64,000 nucleotides of DNA from JBCCJA01 sp039045975. Its GTDB lineage: Bacteria; Planctomycetota; Planctomycetia; Planctomycetales; Planctomycetaceae. Made by a program: the position numbers and the translations under genes. The stretch covers positions 1 to 64,000 of the forward strand of contig JBCCJA010000005.1 of assembly GCA_039045975.1 (NCBI GenBank), given 5' to 3'. The notes under the pieces are model-generated. The model saw only the letters and a program-made list of their open reading frames with translations, was not told the origin of the DNA and did not search any database. This document shows, in pieces, positions 34,628-43,388 of the stretch (its first letter is position 1; each line of letters opens with the position of its first letter).

Positions 34628-36982
34628 TCAGTCGGCCGCCTGCTGCGGATAAACGAGCAGGCGGTCATGAATTAAGAGCACGAGATCGGCTAAGCCGTCC
34701 CCCGTCACGTCGGCGATCGCAGACTCCCGCGGTTCCATACCGCGGCCGCCCTCACGCGAAAAACTCTTCTCCTCGAAGAGTCTCCAACTGACGGCGGCCC
34801 GCGCCCCGGCCCGCGGGTCGACGTCGAGCACGCGGACCTCATTATCACGCCCGTCGAACAACGCGACGTCGATATAGCCGTCGCCGTTCAAATCGCCCGC
34901 GACCGAGTCGAAGTAAAAGACGTCCTCGTCGGCCGGGTCGTACCCGGTGACCGGTGTGAGCGTCGGCCCGCCCCGGCCGCTGTAGAGCACCGCGAGGCTC
35001 CCTTCGCCGATCAACAGCACATCGTCGCACGCGTCCCCGTCGAGATCGACCGCCGCCGAGCCGACGACCGAAAACCCGCCCAGCTCGATGTCCCGCCATA
35101 CCTCGTAGCTGTCCGCGCCCCGACGCTGCAACGACACACGGCCCGAGCCGCGGTCGACGACCGCCACCTCAGGCGGGCCGCCCGCCCCGTCGAAGTCGCC
35201 AGGCACGATCACGCGGTAATCGGTGCCCGAACGCCCGTTGATCTGCTCCGCGACCTCCCAACCTTCGGCCGTCAGTTGCAGCACCCGCGCGAACGCCCCG
35301 CCGGCGATGTAAACCGGCGACGACGCATACGAAGCCCCGAGCAACGCGACCGCCTCGGGATCGACCGTCCCCGGGCCGATCCCCCGCGACATCACTTCGA
35401 ACACCGATTTGGCGGCGTCGCCGCCGTCCGGTTCTCCGGAGACGATCGTCACGATCTCCCGGCCGCGGCCGGCGATCGCCAACAGGTCGTCGTCGCCGTC
35501 GCCGTCCAGATCGCGGACCAGCAACCGTCGCGGGTCGGTCTCCAGCGGCAGGTCCTCGGTCAGCCGCACGACGTCCCACGCGTCGCCGTCGTCCCGATAA
35601 CTTTTGACGTCGTACTTGCGGCTCCGGCCGGAGCCGAACGCGGTCAACACGACCAGCCGGCCCTCCGCCGTCGCCAGGGAAATCGGCGACAGCCGCTCGT
35701 CCGGCATGCCCGGCAGCGGCTGCGGGAACTCGAGCCAATCGCCTGCCAAGCGGCTGATCCCAACGACCCGCTCCTTCCCGCTCAGCACCGCGAGCTCGTC
35801 GACGCCGTCCCCGTCGACATCACACGCCGCGAGCCCTTCGACGCCGAGCAGACTCGGAAAACTCTCCGCCGGCCCGAGCCCGCCACCTGCCCCGGGCCCG
35901 CGTTGCCGGAACAGCGTCACCTTCGCCCCTTCGCCGTCCCCGATCGCGACGTCGGCACGCCCGTCGCCGTCGAAATCGCCGACCGCCCACCCGACCTTCT
36001 TCGAGGCCCCGCCCGAAAATCCGTACCGCACGAACCGCGGCTCGGCGGAGTCGTCTTTTGCCGACGGCTTTTCGGACGCGAACGTCACCCGATCGGCCGA
36101 CCAACGGCCCGACCTCGACGCGATCGTCAGCACTTCGGCCCCATCACCGCCGCCGATATCGGCGATCGTCAGCGACCGCGGCGACCGTACCGCGAACCGG
36201 CGTTCCGGACCGAGACGCCCTTCGCCGTCGGCCCGCCGCACGCAGAACGCGTAATCCTCGTCCGCGTCGTCGAGGTAACACAGCTCGTCACGGCCGTCCC
36301 CGTCGAGGTCGCCGCCGGTCATCAGCCCGACGTCGGCGACACCGATCGGCACTTCCGCCGCGACCGCCAACGTCCGGTCGTCGGCACAGGCCACGACGAG
36401 AAAGTTCGACTCGCCCCGCACGACGAGTTCCGCCGCCCCGTCGCCGTCGAGGTCGGCCGCGGCCAACGCCCCGGCCGAGTCGCCCGCCCCGTCCAGGCGG
36501 ACCCGACGCGTCCAACGGAACGTCGCCGTGTCCCGCTTCCGGGCGAACGGGCCGCCCGACACGACGAGCGAACCGCCGTCGTCGAGCCGGGCCAGATCGG
36601 CCACGCCGTCACCGTCGAAATCGCCCGTCGCCGTCGCCCGCACGCGGCGGTCGACCGACAGGCCCGCCCGTCGGAAGCGACCCAGCGATTCCGCCTCGTT
36701 CACGTCGCGGTCGGCATCTTGTTCCGACGCGGCGGCCCGGACGTAGATCTCGATCCGGCTCTTGCCGTTCTCGGTCACCGCGATCTCGGACACGCCGTCG
36801 CCGTCCAGATCGACGACCCGCAGATCGGCCGCACGCCGTGACAGCTTCAGCACCTCGATCGGGTCGAAGCCGTAATAGCCCGATAACTCTTCGTCAGCCC
36901 CGAGAGACGACCCGTCGCAAACCGCCGTCGCCACACACAGACACGCCAGCGACGAACGGAAAACAAACCTCGGTCGTGACAT
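34628..36982 (-). CDS. Secreted FG-GAP/VCBS repeat protein
   Basis: This gene codes for 784 residues from ATG 36982 (a frame to 37090 overlaps the upstream gene). A signal peptide (FVFRSSLACLCVATAVCDG) is followed by many FG-GAP units with calcium-type loops DLDGDG: for example DLDGDGVSEIAV, DFDGDGVADLARL, DLDGDGAAELVV, DFDGDGRADVAIG and DLDGDACDDVLL. Such beta-propellers act in adhesion or surface binding in Planctomycetota. The end, VTGDGLADLVLLIHDRLLV, is also propeller-like. It overlaps the end of the antiporter gene by 89 bases on the same strand. Confidence 0.88.
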   Translation of the reverse strand: MSRPRFVFRSSLACLCVATAVCDGSSLGADEELSGYYGFDPIEVLKLSRRAADLRVVDLDGDGVSEIAVTENGKSRIEIYVRAAASEQDADRDVNEAESLGRFRRAGLSVDRRVRATATGDFDGDGVADLARLDDGGSLVVSGGPFARKRDTATFRWTRRVRLDGAGDSAGALAAADLDGDGAAELVVRGESNFLVVACADDRTLAVAAEVPIGVADVGLMTGGDLDGDGRDELCYLDDADEDYAFCVRRADGEGRLGPERRFAVRSPRSLTIADIGGGDGAEVLTIASRSGRWSADRVTFASEKPSAKDDSAEPRFVRYGFSGGASKKVGWAVGDFDGDGRADVAIGDGEGAKVTLFRQRGPGAGGGLGPAESFPSLLGVEGLAACDVDGDGVDELAVLSGKERVVGISRLAGDWLEFPQPLPGMPDERLSPISLATAEGRLVVLTAFGSGRSRKYDVKSYRDDGDAWDVVRLTEDLPLETDPRRLLVRDLDGDGDDDLLAIAGRGREIVTIVSGEPDGGDAAKSVFEVMSRGIGPGTVDPEAVALLGASYASSPVYIAGGAFARVLQLTAEGWEVAEQINGRSGTDYRVIVPGDFDGAGGPPEVAVVDRGSGRVSLQRRGADSYEVWRDIELGGFSVVGSAAVDLDGDACDDVLLIGEGSLAVLYSGRGGPTLTPVTGYDPADEDVFYFDSVAGDLNGDGYIDVALFDGRDNEVRVLDVDPRAGARAAVSWRLFEEKSFSREGGRGMEPRESAIADVTGDGLADLVLLIHDRLLVYPQQAAD

Positions 36983-38474
36983 CGTCGCTCTCGCTAACGC
37001 CGAACTTATCCAAACGCATGGTAACGCCGCCGTCCCCGACGGCCGAAACCGCCGCTTGAGTTTCGCCCTCCGGAGACGCCGGCGGCTCAAGTTCGGGGAA
37101 CAGACCGGTCTGAAACAGGATCAGCACGTACAACGCGATCTCGATCATCTGCACGAGCAGGATCGTCCCCCCGAGCTTCAAGAACTCCGGCCAGCCGACC
37201 GACACCCCGGCCTCTTTCTTCAGCGTGTAGAGCGCGATCACGCAGCTGATCGACCCGATCGGCGTCCCGTTGCCGCCGAGGTTGCACGCCAACACCAGCG
37301 TCCACCACAACGGCTCGTCGGGCACGCCCGAGGCGATCAGGTCTTTCGTGATCGGGATCAGCGTCGCGGCGACGGGGATGTTGTCGACGATCGCCGACGC
37401 GACCGCGCTGAAGACCGTCAACAACGGCACGAGCACGACGACGTTCCCGGCCGACAGCGCCGCGACCTGCTCCGCCAACCACGCGAGCGCCCCCGTCGCC
37501 TGCACACAGCCGATGATCAGGAACAGGCCGAGGAAGAACAGGATCACCGTCCAGTTCACCTTCGCGATCGCGTCCTCGACGCCCTTCGACGTGAACGGCT
37601 CCCGTCCCGCGACGAGCAACGCCAGCGTCCCGCCCGCCATCGCCACGAAGTCGACCCCGACGCCGAGCGAATTCGCCGCCGCGAAACCGGTCACCGTCAG
37701 GCCCAGCACGACCGCCGAGCGGACCAGCATCGACCGGCTCTCGATGACCGACCACGGGTCGAACGCGTCGACCTTCGCCGCCAACTCGGCCCGCACCTCC
37801 GCCGGCTGCGACCACGCGATGTCGTTCGCGAACTGCCACCGCAACAACGCGATCGCCGTCACCGCGGACAGCACCGCGAACGGCAGTGAGACTTCCAAGA
37901 ACTGGACGTACGGGATCTCCGCCGCCGTCCCGATCATGATGTTCGGCAGGCCGCTGGCGAACGTCGCGATCGCCCCGCTGTTCGCACAGATCGCGACCGA
38001 CAGCATGTACGGCTTCGGGTCGTAATCGAGCGTCTTGCAGATCACGAGCGTCAGCGAGCCGAGGATCAGCATCGCCGGGACGATCGTCAGCACGGCCACG
38101 AACAAGAACGTCAGCCCGCACAGCGCGAAGTACAGCGTCGAAGCCCGCCCCCGCGTCGCCCGTACGATCGACAAGCCGAGGAAATGAAACAGCCCGCTCC
38201 GGCCCGTCACGTCGACGAGGATCCCGGTGCCGATGATGACCCCGAAGATGTTCAGATCGTGTTCGATGATCCGGTAGACCTGTCCGTACTCGAACAGGCC
38301 GAGCCCGAGCGCAGTCGTCACGAGCACGACCGCCCCGCACAACGCCGCGACCGTCTTATGGAAGCGGTCGGCCGCCACGCCGACGAATGTCAGCAGCATC
38401 CCGACCGCGAACACGGTCATGACCCAAGCCGGTGACTCCCCGGCGGCTTCCGCGGCGGCCAAACACGGCGACAT
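36894..38474 (-). CDS. ArsB/NhaD-type ion antiporter
   Basis: This gene codes for 526 residues. It has about eleven to twelve membrane spans, an IGTGILVDVTGRSGLFHFLG helix pair and the conserved SAIVDNIPVAATLIPI motif of the SLC13/ArsB-NhaD superfamily; CNLGGNGTPIGSISCVIALY is the second family motif. The last 60 or so residues are polar and cytoplasmic. These proteins move sodium or arsenite by proton exchange; which cannot be fixed from sequence. The C-terminal tail overlaps the start of the FG-GAP gene. Confidence 0.85.
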   Translation of the reverse strand: MSPCLAAAEAAGESPAWVMTVFAVGMLLTFVGVAADRFHKTVAALCGAVVLVTTALGLGLFEYGQVYRIIEHDLNIFGVIIGTGILVDVTGRSGLFHFLGLSIVRATRGRASTLYFALCGLTFLFVAVLTIVPAMLILGSLTLVICKTLDYDPKPYMLSVAICANSGAIATFASGLPNIMIGTAAEIPYVQFLEVSLPFAVLSAVTAIALLRWQFANDIAWSQPAEVRAELAAKVDAFDPWSVIESRSMLVRSAVVLGLTVTGFAAANSLGVGVDFVAMAGGTLALLVAGREPFTSKGVEDAIAKVNWTVILFFLGLFLIIGCVQATGALAWLAEQVAALSAGNVVVLVPLLTVFSAVASAIVDNIPVAATLIPITKDLIASGVPDEPLWWTLVLACNLGGNGTPIGSISCVIALYTLKKEAGVSVGWPEFLKLGGTILLVQMIEIALYVLILFQTGLFPELEPPASPEGETQAAVSAVGDGGVTMRLDKFGVSESDDVTTEVCFPFVAGVSVCGDGGLRRVVSRG

Positions 38475-38716
38475 CGACGACCTCTGTCGGAGACTGCACT
38501 CCCGCGAACGCTAGCGGCTCGCGGTCGGACCGACAAAGCCCGCATGACCCGGAAAATCAGATTTCCGTAGCCCGGCCGATCGACGCGACGCGGCGAGCCA
38601 ACAAAGACGCCCGATCAGGGAAAACCCTGGCTTTCTTAAATGATGAGGGTTCGACTTCGGCCCGCGTCGACGGCCGGCTACCCTCGCAGTAATCGAATTT
38701 GTCAAAGGCCGTTCAG

Positions 38717-39364
38717 ATGACACGTCGCATCATGATCGTCGACGATCATCCGGTCGTCCGCGAGGGGCTCTGCCAGCTCATCACGCAGCAACCCGATCTC
38801 GAAGTCTGCTCCGAAGCCGAGTCGGTCGCCGGGGCCTTCCGGGCCTACATGAACTCGACGCCCGACCTCGTGATCATCGATCTGTCGCTCAGCGACGGCA
38901 GCGGCATCGAACTGATCAAAGAGATCAAGGCACGCAACGAGCACGCCCGCATGCTGGTCACCAGCATGCACGACGAGACGCTCTTCGCCGAACGCGTCCT
39001 CCGGGCCGGTGCGAAGGGCTATGTCAGTAAGCAGGAGCCGACGACCAATCTGCTCGACGCGATCCGCCAGGTCCTCGAAGGCCGCGTCTACCTCAGTTCC
39101 ACAATGTCGGACCAGATGCTGCACCGCATGGTCGCCGGGGCCGACATCTCCGAGCAGTCGCCGATCGACAGCCTGTCGGACCGCGAGCTCGAAGTCTTCG
39201 AAATGATCGGCCAGGGCCTCACGACACGGGAGATCGCGACGAAGCTCGACCTCAGCCCGAAGACGGTCGAGACCTACCGCGAGAACATCAAAGCGAAGCT
39301 CAACCTTGCCAACGGCACCGCCCTGACGCGGCACGCCGTCCAGTGGCTACTCGAGAGCACCTGA
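38717..39364 (+). CDS. NarL/FixJ-type response regulator
   Basis: This gene codes for 215 residues from ATG 38717 (a TTG six codons upstream is also possible). It has the receiver site D9/D10 (IMIVDDHPVV), D55 (LVIIDLS) and the lysine near SKQEPTTNL, then a LuxR-type HTH (SDRELEVFEMIGQGLTTREI). The sensor kinase gene is not in the window. It lies between the antiporter (divergent) and a 400-base gap. Confidence 0.92.
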   Translation: MTRRIMIVDDHPVVREGLCQLITQQPDLEVCSEAESVAGAFRAYMNSTPDLVIIDLSLSDGSGIELIKEIKARNEHARMLVTSMHDETLFAERVLRAGAKGYVSKQEPTTNLLDAIRQVLEGRVYLSSTMSDQMLHRMVAGADISEQSPIDSLSDRELEVFEMIGQGLTTREIATKLDLSPKTVETYRENIKAKLNLANGTALTRHAVQWLLEST

Positions 39365-39781
39365 TCTGTCCGCGTGAGGATCTGCGTCCGACACTAGGCG
39401 CTTGCGGCCTCTTCGGACCGTTTACGGGCGGAACATTCGGCACGATCGATCGGGACGCTCCGTGGGGCGTCGAAACCGAGAACGACGCGTCCCCCTTCTA
39501 TTCGGACGACTTTCACCGAAATCGCGTCGTCAACTAGCACCGCCTCACCCCGCTTCCGTGACAATACAAGCATCGGTCCGTCCTTAACCTTGGGTCGGCC
39601 GGCGGCCGACGCGCCGAAACTGCATCGACATGCCTCGCCGTACCACGAGCAGGCGCTTTACGCCCGATCTCGCGATTTCAGTACATGTCGGGCGGGCGTC
39701 CGCACCTAGGGGGCTAACCTTGGGCTGGCCTATGGGGCTTTCACCGCGCCGCGTGTTTTGTCGCGAAGACCGGGCGCACTC
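39365..39781. other. 417-base gap with short repeated motif
   Basis: No convincing gene. TAACCTTGGG occurs twice, at 39585-39594 and 39715-39724, each followed within two bases by GGCC; the first copy leads into a 7-bp hairpin (39594-39600 with 39604-39610). The region lies 3' of two convergent genes, so a transcript here would be a non-coding RNA or a relic. Confidence 0.5.
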
Positions 39782-40828
39782 TTAAGAACCGACGAACTCG
39801 GCGTGCAGCGACCGCGCCCGGGCCACGTCTTCGGTCCCGTGCACGATCGTCCGGCCGTCACGAAAGACCGTAAATTCGTAGCGGGCAGGGCCGACGTCAC
39901 GGGCGAAACGGACCCAGTGACGGGTCGCCGTCACGCCGTCCGGTCCCGAGATCCGCTGCGTAAAAATCGGGAACGAGAACGGCATCTCCGCGTCGGCGGC
40001 GACCTGCACCGCGTTCCGCCCGCATAGCACGGTCGAAGACGATCCCCGGCGTTCTTCGAGCCAGTCACGCCGCCCGCGGCACGCCGGGCAGTCAGGGTCG
40101 GGCCCGCCGACATCGATCAGGTTCACCCGCGGCTGCCAGCAGTCGACGACCGCCAGCGTCGGCGTGACCGCAAGACGACCCGCCGCGAGCACCTTGAGGG
40201 CCTGTGCCGCCGCGAGCGACGCGATCACACCCACCGCCGGCCCGATCACCCCCGCCGTGTCACAGGTCGGCCCGTCACCGGCCGCGGGCGGCTCCGGCAT
40301 CAGGCACCGCAGGCACGCCGTCCGGCCGGGATCGATCGCGAGCACCTGCCCCTCGGCCCCGAGCACGCCGGCGAAGACCCACGGCAAGTCGAACTCGTGG
40401 GCGGCGTCATTCAATAAGTAACGCGTCTCGAAATTGTCGGTCCCGTCGAGGATCAGGTCGACGTCAGCGGCCAAATCGCGGACCACTGACGCCGTCACGT
40501 CGACGACGTGCGGCTCGACCCGGCAGGCCGAATTGATCGCCGACAGCCGCTCCGCGGCCGCGACCGCTTTCGGAATCGATGCCGTCGCGTCGGCCTCCGT
40601 GAACAACGTCTGCCGCGGCAGGTTCGACGCCTCGACGATGTCCCGGTCGGCCAGCCGCAACGTCCCGACGCCGGCCCGCACGAGCGATTCCGCCAGGACC
40701 GAACCGAGCGCCCCGCAACCACACAGAAAAACCCGAGCGCCGGCGATCCGACGTTGACCGTCGACACCGACCGGTCCGAACCGGGTCTGCTTCAAATAGC
40801 GGGCGGCGTCGAACGGAGTTTCTGACAT
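39782..40828 (-). CDS. ThiF/MoeB-family adenylyltransferase
   Basis: This gene codes for 348 residues. The nucleotide motif is RVFLCGCGALGSVLAESL, then SNLPRQTLFTE, and the two zinc pairs are CLRC (about residue 175) and CPAC (about 250). It adenylates the C-terminal glycine of a ubiquitin-like sulphur carrier (ThiS or MoaD). The C-terminal 90 residues form an extra domain (SFPIFTQRISGPDGVTATRH) without rhodanese Cys. It is near, but opposite to, the phage terminase operon. Confidence 0.85.
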   Translation of the reverse strand: MSETPFDAARYLKQTRFGPVGVDGQRRIAGARVFLCGCGALGSVLAESLVRAGVGTLRLADRDIVEASNLPRQTLFTEADATASIPKAVAAAERLSAINSACRVEPHVVDVTASVVRDLAADVDLILDGTDNFETRYLLNDAAHEFDLPWVFAGVLGAEGQVLAIDPGRTACLRCLMPEPPAAGDGPTCDTAGVIGPAVGVIASLAAAQALKVLAAGRLAVTPTLAVVDCWQPRVNLIDVGGPDPDCPACRGRRDWLEERRGSSSTVLCGRNAVQVAADAEMPFSFPIFTQRISGPDGVTATRHWVRFARDVGPARYEFTVFRDGRTIVHGTEDVARARSLHAEFVGS

Positions 40829-40960
40829 ATCGGCGATGATTTCTCGAACGCAGTCTCAAACAGTCCGCGGGCAAGATCAAACAGTCACCCTCGGCACTTT
40901 TGAGACACCACGCCGACGGCCATCGTCCGGGGCATTCTTGTGTCCGGCGAAGGCCCATCC

Positions 40961-41344
40961 ATGTCGACCGTCGACAAAGACCGCGTGAAGATCGTCCTGC
41001 CCCGCAGCGGCAGCGACAGCTTCTGGGCGACCGTCCACGACCACTACGCCGGCGAAGACAAGCTGCTGTGGAAACGGCTCGCGATGCTCGCGCTGCGGGA
41101 GAACGCAGGCTGGCCGCTCGACCGCATCGGCGACGTATTCGGCCACCACAAAGGCCACGTCCAACGCTCGATCGAGAAGACGAAGGCCGACATGCGGGAC
41201 CGCTTCAAAGCGTCGCCCGAATTCCTCGACCTCGACGGCCCAGACACGCCCATGCCCGACACGCCGACGCACGAAGGCCCGCGAAACGGACCGCCGCGTG
41301 ACGACGTCCGCTCGTCCGACCCCCGCCGCGGGGGCCGCCGATGA
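40961..41344 (+). CDS. Small HTH protein, first gene of terminase operon
   Basis: This gene codes for 127 residues from ATG 40961 (GAAGG eight bases upstream; the GTG at 40940 is less likely). The middle has a sigma-region-4-like HTH: LAMLALRENAGWPLDRIGDV followed by FGHHKGHVQRSIEKTK. The C-terminus is a proline/aspartate-rich tail. It overlaps the ParB-like gene (ATGA). It may control or take part in DNA recognition for packaging. Confidence 0.7.
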   Translation: MSTVDKDRVKIVLPRSGSDSFWATVHDHYAGEDKLLWKRLAMLALRENAGWPLDRIGDVFGHHKGHVQRSIEKTKADMRDRFKASPEFLDLDGPDTPMPDTPTHEGPRNGPPRDDVRSSDPRRGGRR

Positions 41345-41913
41345 ACCTGCGAGACATCCCGCTCGAACGCCTCAAGCCGGCCCCATACAACCCCCGCGTG
41401 TCGCTGAGGCCGGGCGACCCCGGCTACGAGCGACTCGCCCGCTCACTCGCCGAGTTCGACCTCGTCGAACCCCTCGTCTGGAACGAACGGACGGGTCACG
41501 TCGTCGGGGGCCACCAGCGGCTCGCGATCTTAAAAAACGACGGCGCGACGTCGGCCCCCTGTGTCGTCGTCGACCTCGACGACGAACGGGAGCGGGCGCT
41601 CAACGTCGCGCTCAATAACGAACGCGTCGGCGGCGACTGGGACCCGGTCAGACTCGTCGACCTGCTCGCCGAACTGGGCGACGTCCCCGACTTCGACGCG
41701 ACGCTGACCGGCTTCGACGCCGACGAACTCGCCGACCTCGTCCTCGCCCCACCGCCCGAATCGTTACCGGACCAGACGGACGAAGAAGTCGCCGACGTCG
41801 TCCGCGTCGCACTCCAAATCTCCCCGACCGCCTGGGAGGCCGTCCGGGCCGACCTCGACGCGCTCGTCGCGAGGCACCGGCTGACCCCGCGGATCACTCT
41901 CCCGGATCATTAA
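41341..41913 (+). CDS. ParB-like N-terminal domain protein
   Basis: This gene codes for 190 residues. It opens NLRDIPLERLKPAPYNPRV and has GGHQRLAIL at residues 56-64, the ParB/Srx-type nucleotide loop. It then has LNVALNNERVGGDWDPVRLV and an acidic C-terminal half. Phage-borne proteins of this kind occur beside terminase genes, sometimes with DNA modification genes. It starts on the previous gene's stop (ATGA). A CTP- or ATP-dependent clamp or nuclease role is possible; no partition ParA is near. Confidence 0.85.
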   Translation: MNLRDIPLERLKPAPYNPRVSLRPGDPGYERLARSLAEFDLVEPLVWNERTGHVVGGHQRLAILKNDGATSAPCVVVDLDDERERALNVALNNERVGGDWDPVRLVDLLAELGDVPDFDATLTGFDADELADLVLAPPPESLPDQTDEEVADVVRVALQISPTAWEAVRADLDALVARHRLTPRITLPDH

Positions 41914-41921
41914 TTGAGACC

Positions 41922-41962
41922 CCCTCTCCCCCGCCCCGGGGGAGAGGGCCGGGGTGAGGGGG
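41922..41962. repeat. Palindromic repeat, CCCTCTCCCCC-type, copy 2
   Basis: A perfect 11-bp stem CCCTCTCCCCC/GGGGGAGAGGG (41922-41932 with 41938-41948) with a 5-base loop, followed by GGGTGAGGGGGC. It matches the plan of the copy at 25983-26031 and lies nine bases 3' of the ParB-like stop, inside the terminase operon. Confidence 0.85.
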
Positions 41963-42059
41963 CCACAACGGCGCTCCCAGACACGGCCGCCGGTCCATCC
42001 GACTTCAGGACGACCGATCGCCTCCCGCAACGACCAATTAAATTCCCGAAAGACAGCCG

Positions 42060-43388
42060 GTGAGCATCACTCTCGATTTATCAGTCCGCTACCGCTTCCG
42101 ACCCGCCACGCCGTCCTCACACGTCGCGTTGCTCACCGATCACTTCGGAGTCGGTGAAGACACCGCCGAACACGTCATCGCCGACAACCTCCGGCTCGAC
42201 CTCGACGCGACCGACGTCGTCTTCTTCAGCGGCCCCAGCGGCTCAGGCAAGTCGAGCCTGCTGCGGGCCGCCGTCGGAGAACTCGGCCGGCGGGACGCGA
42301 CCATCGTCGCGGCCGAAGACGTCGTCTTGCCCGAATGTCCGCTCATCGACGGGCTCGGCCTGCCGTTCGACGACGCCCTCGCGCTGCTCACGTCGTGCGG
42401 GCTCGCCGAGCCGCAGGTCCTGCTCCGCACGCCGCGTGAACTCTCCGACGGCCAGCGGTTCCGCTACCGACTGGCGGTCGCCGTAGCCGGGCTGCGGTCG
42501 TTGCCGGCCGGAACAATCCGATTCGTATCGGTCGACGAATTCACCGCGACCCTCGACCGCACACTCGCGCGGGTCGTCGCCTTCAACCTCGGCCGACTCG
42601 CCCGCCGCGAGGGCTTCGGCGTCCTCGCCGCGACGACGCACGAAGACGTCGCCGACGACCTCGCCCCGTCGGTCCGCGTCCGCTGCGACCTCGACGGGAC
42701 GCCCGTCGTCGACCGGCAAGACGTAAAAAAAAAACGCGCCGTCGGCTTCCTCTGCGACCTCGAAGTCACGACCGGCTCGCGACGCGACTGGCCGTATTTC
42801 GCTCGGTGGCATTACCGCGGACACGACATCGGGCTCAGCCGCTTCGTGACGGTCCTTTGGCACGCCGACCGCCCGGTCGGGGTCTGCGTCTTCACCGTCC
42901 CGCCGCTGTCGTTGGCGCAACGGAACCGGTTTTTCCGGAGGACCGGGCGGTGGTCGCGGGTCTCGATCCGGGCGATGAACGCCCAGCTCGCGCACCTGTC
43001 ACGCGTCGTCCTGCACCCCGCTTATCGCGGGGCCGGCATCGCCGCACGGTTCGTCCGCGTCTCCTGCCGGGCCGCCCCGTACCCGTGGATCGAGTCACTC
43101 GCCGCGATGGGCCGGCTGCATCCGTTCCTCGAACGGGCCGGCTTCGTCCGCGTCGGACCGTCGCGGGCGTGGCGGAAAGACCGGGCCGGCCATTCCGCGA
43201 TCTACGGCGTCCCGCAGAAACGAACCGATGCCCCGCAAGTCACCCGACCCGACGAAATCCGACGCCGCCCGCGAAAGCGGCTCGTCTCGGCCGAAACGTT
43301 CGCCAAAAGCCTCCACGCCCGCCCGGTCTACTTCGTCTTCGACAACCGCGAGTCGTTCCGGTCCCGACGCGAACGCCCGCCGACGTGA
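42060..43388 (+). CDS. ABC-type ATPase fused to GNAT acyltransferase-like domain
   Basis: This gene codes for 442 residues. Residues 1 to about 222 are an ABC ATPase: Walker A GPSGSGKSS (58-66), signature LSDGQ (about 128-132), Walker B FVSVDE (155-160) and switch H194. Residues about 226-400 are GNAT-like, with VVLHPAYRGAGIAARFVR holding the acyl-CoA loop (323-328) and a WHYRG motif at 250-254. The fusion matches the group known as ABC-type ATPase fused to an acetyltransferase (COG2401). A run of ten A bases encodes KKK exactly at the domain joint. It lies in the terminase operon, next to ParB-like and HTH genes. Confidence 0.85.
   Translation: MSITLDLSVRYRFRPATPSSHVALLTDHFGVGEDTAEHVIADNLRLDLDATDVVFFSGPSGSGKSSLLRAAVGELGRRDATIVAAEDVVLPECPLIDGLGLPFDDALALLTSCGLAEPQVLLRTPRELSDGQRFRYRLAVAVAGLRSLPAGTIRFVSVDEFTATLDRTLARVVAFNLGRLARREGFGVLAATTHEDVADDLAPSVRVRCDLDGTPVVDRQDVKKKRAVGFLCDLEVTTGSRRDWPYFARWHYRGHDIGLSRFVTVLWHADRPVGVCVFTVPPLSLAQRNRFFRRTGRWSRVSIRAMNAQLAHLSRVVLHPAYRGAGIAARFVRVSCRAAPYPWIESLAAMGRLHPFLERAGFVRVGPSRAWRKDRAGHSAIYGVPQKRTDAPQVTRPDEIRRRPRKRLVSAETFAKSLHARPVYFVFDNRESFRSRRERPPT
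42725..42734 (+). other. A10 homopolymer at ATPase/GNAT domain boundary
   Basis: Ten consecutive A bases encode K223-K225 in a gene that is otherwise very GC-rich. Slippage by one base back gives a stop at 42847-42849, producing an ATPase-only protein of about 262 residues. Slippage by one forward opens a frame running to 43459. Confidence 0.9.

Noticed and set aside
35276..36841. Plus-strand 521-residue ORF
   Set aside because: Antisense to the FG-GAP gene; composition is Arg/Pro-rich and it carries no domain.
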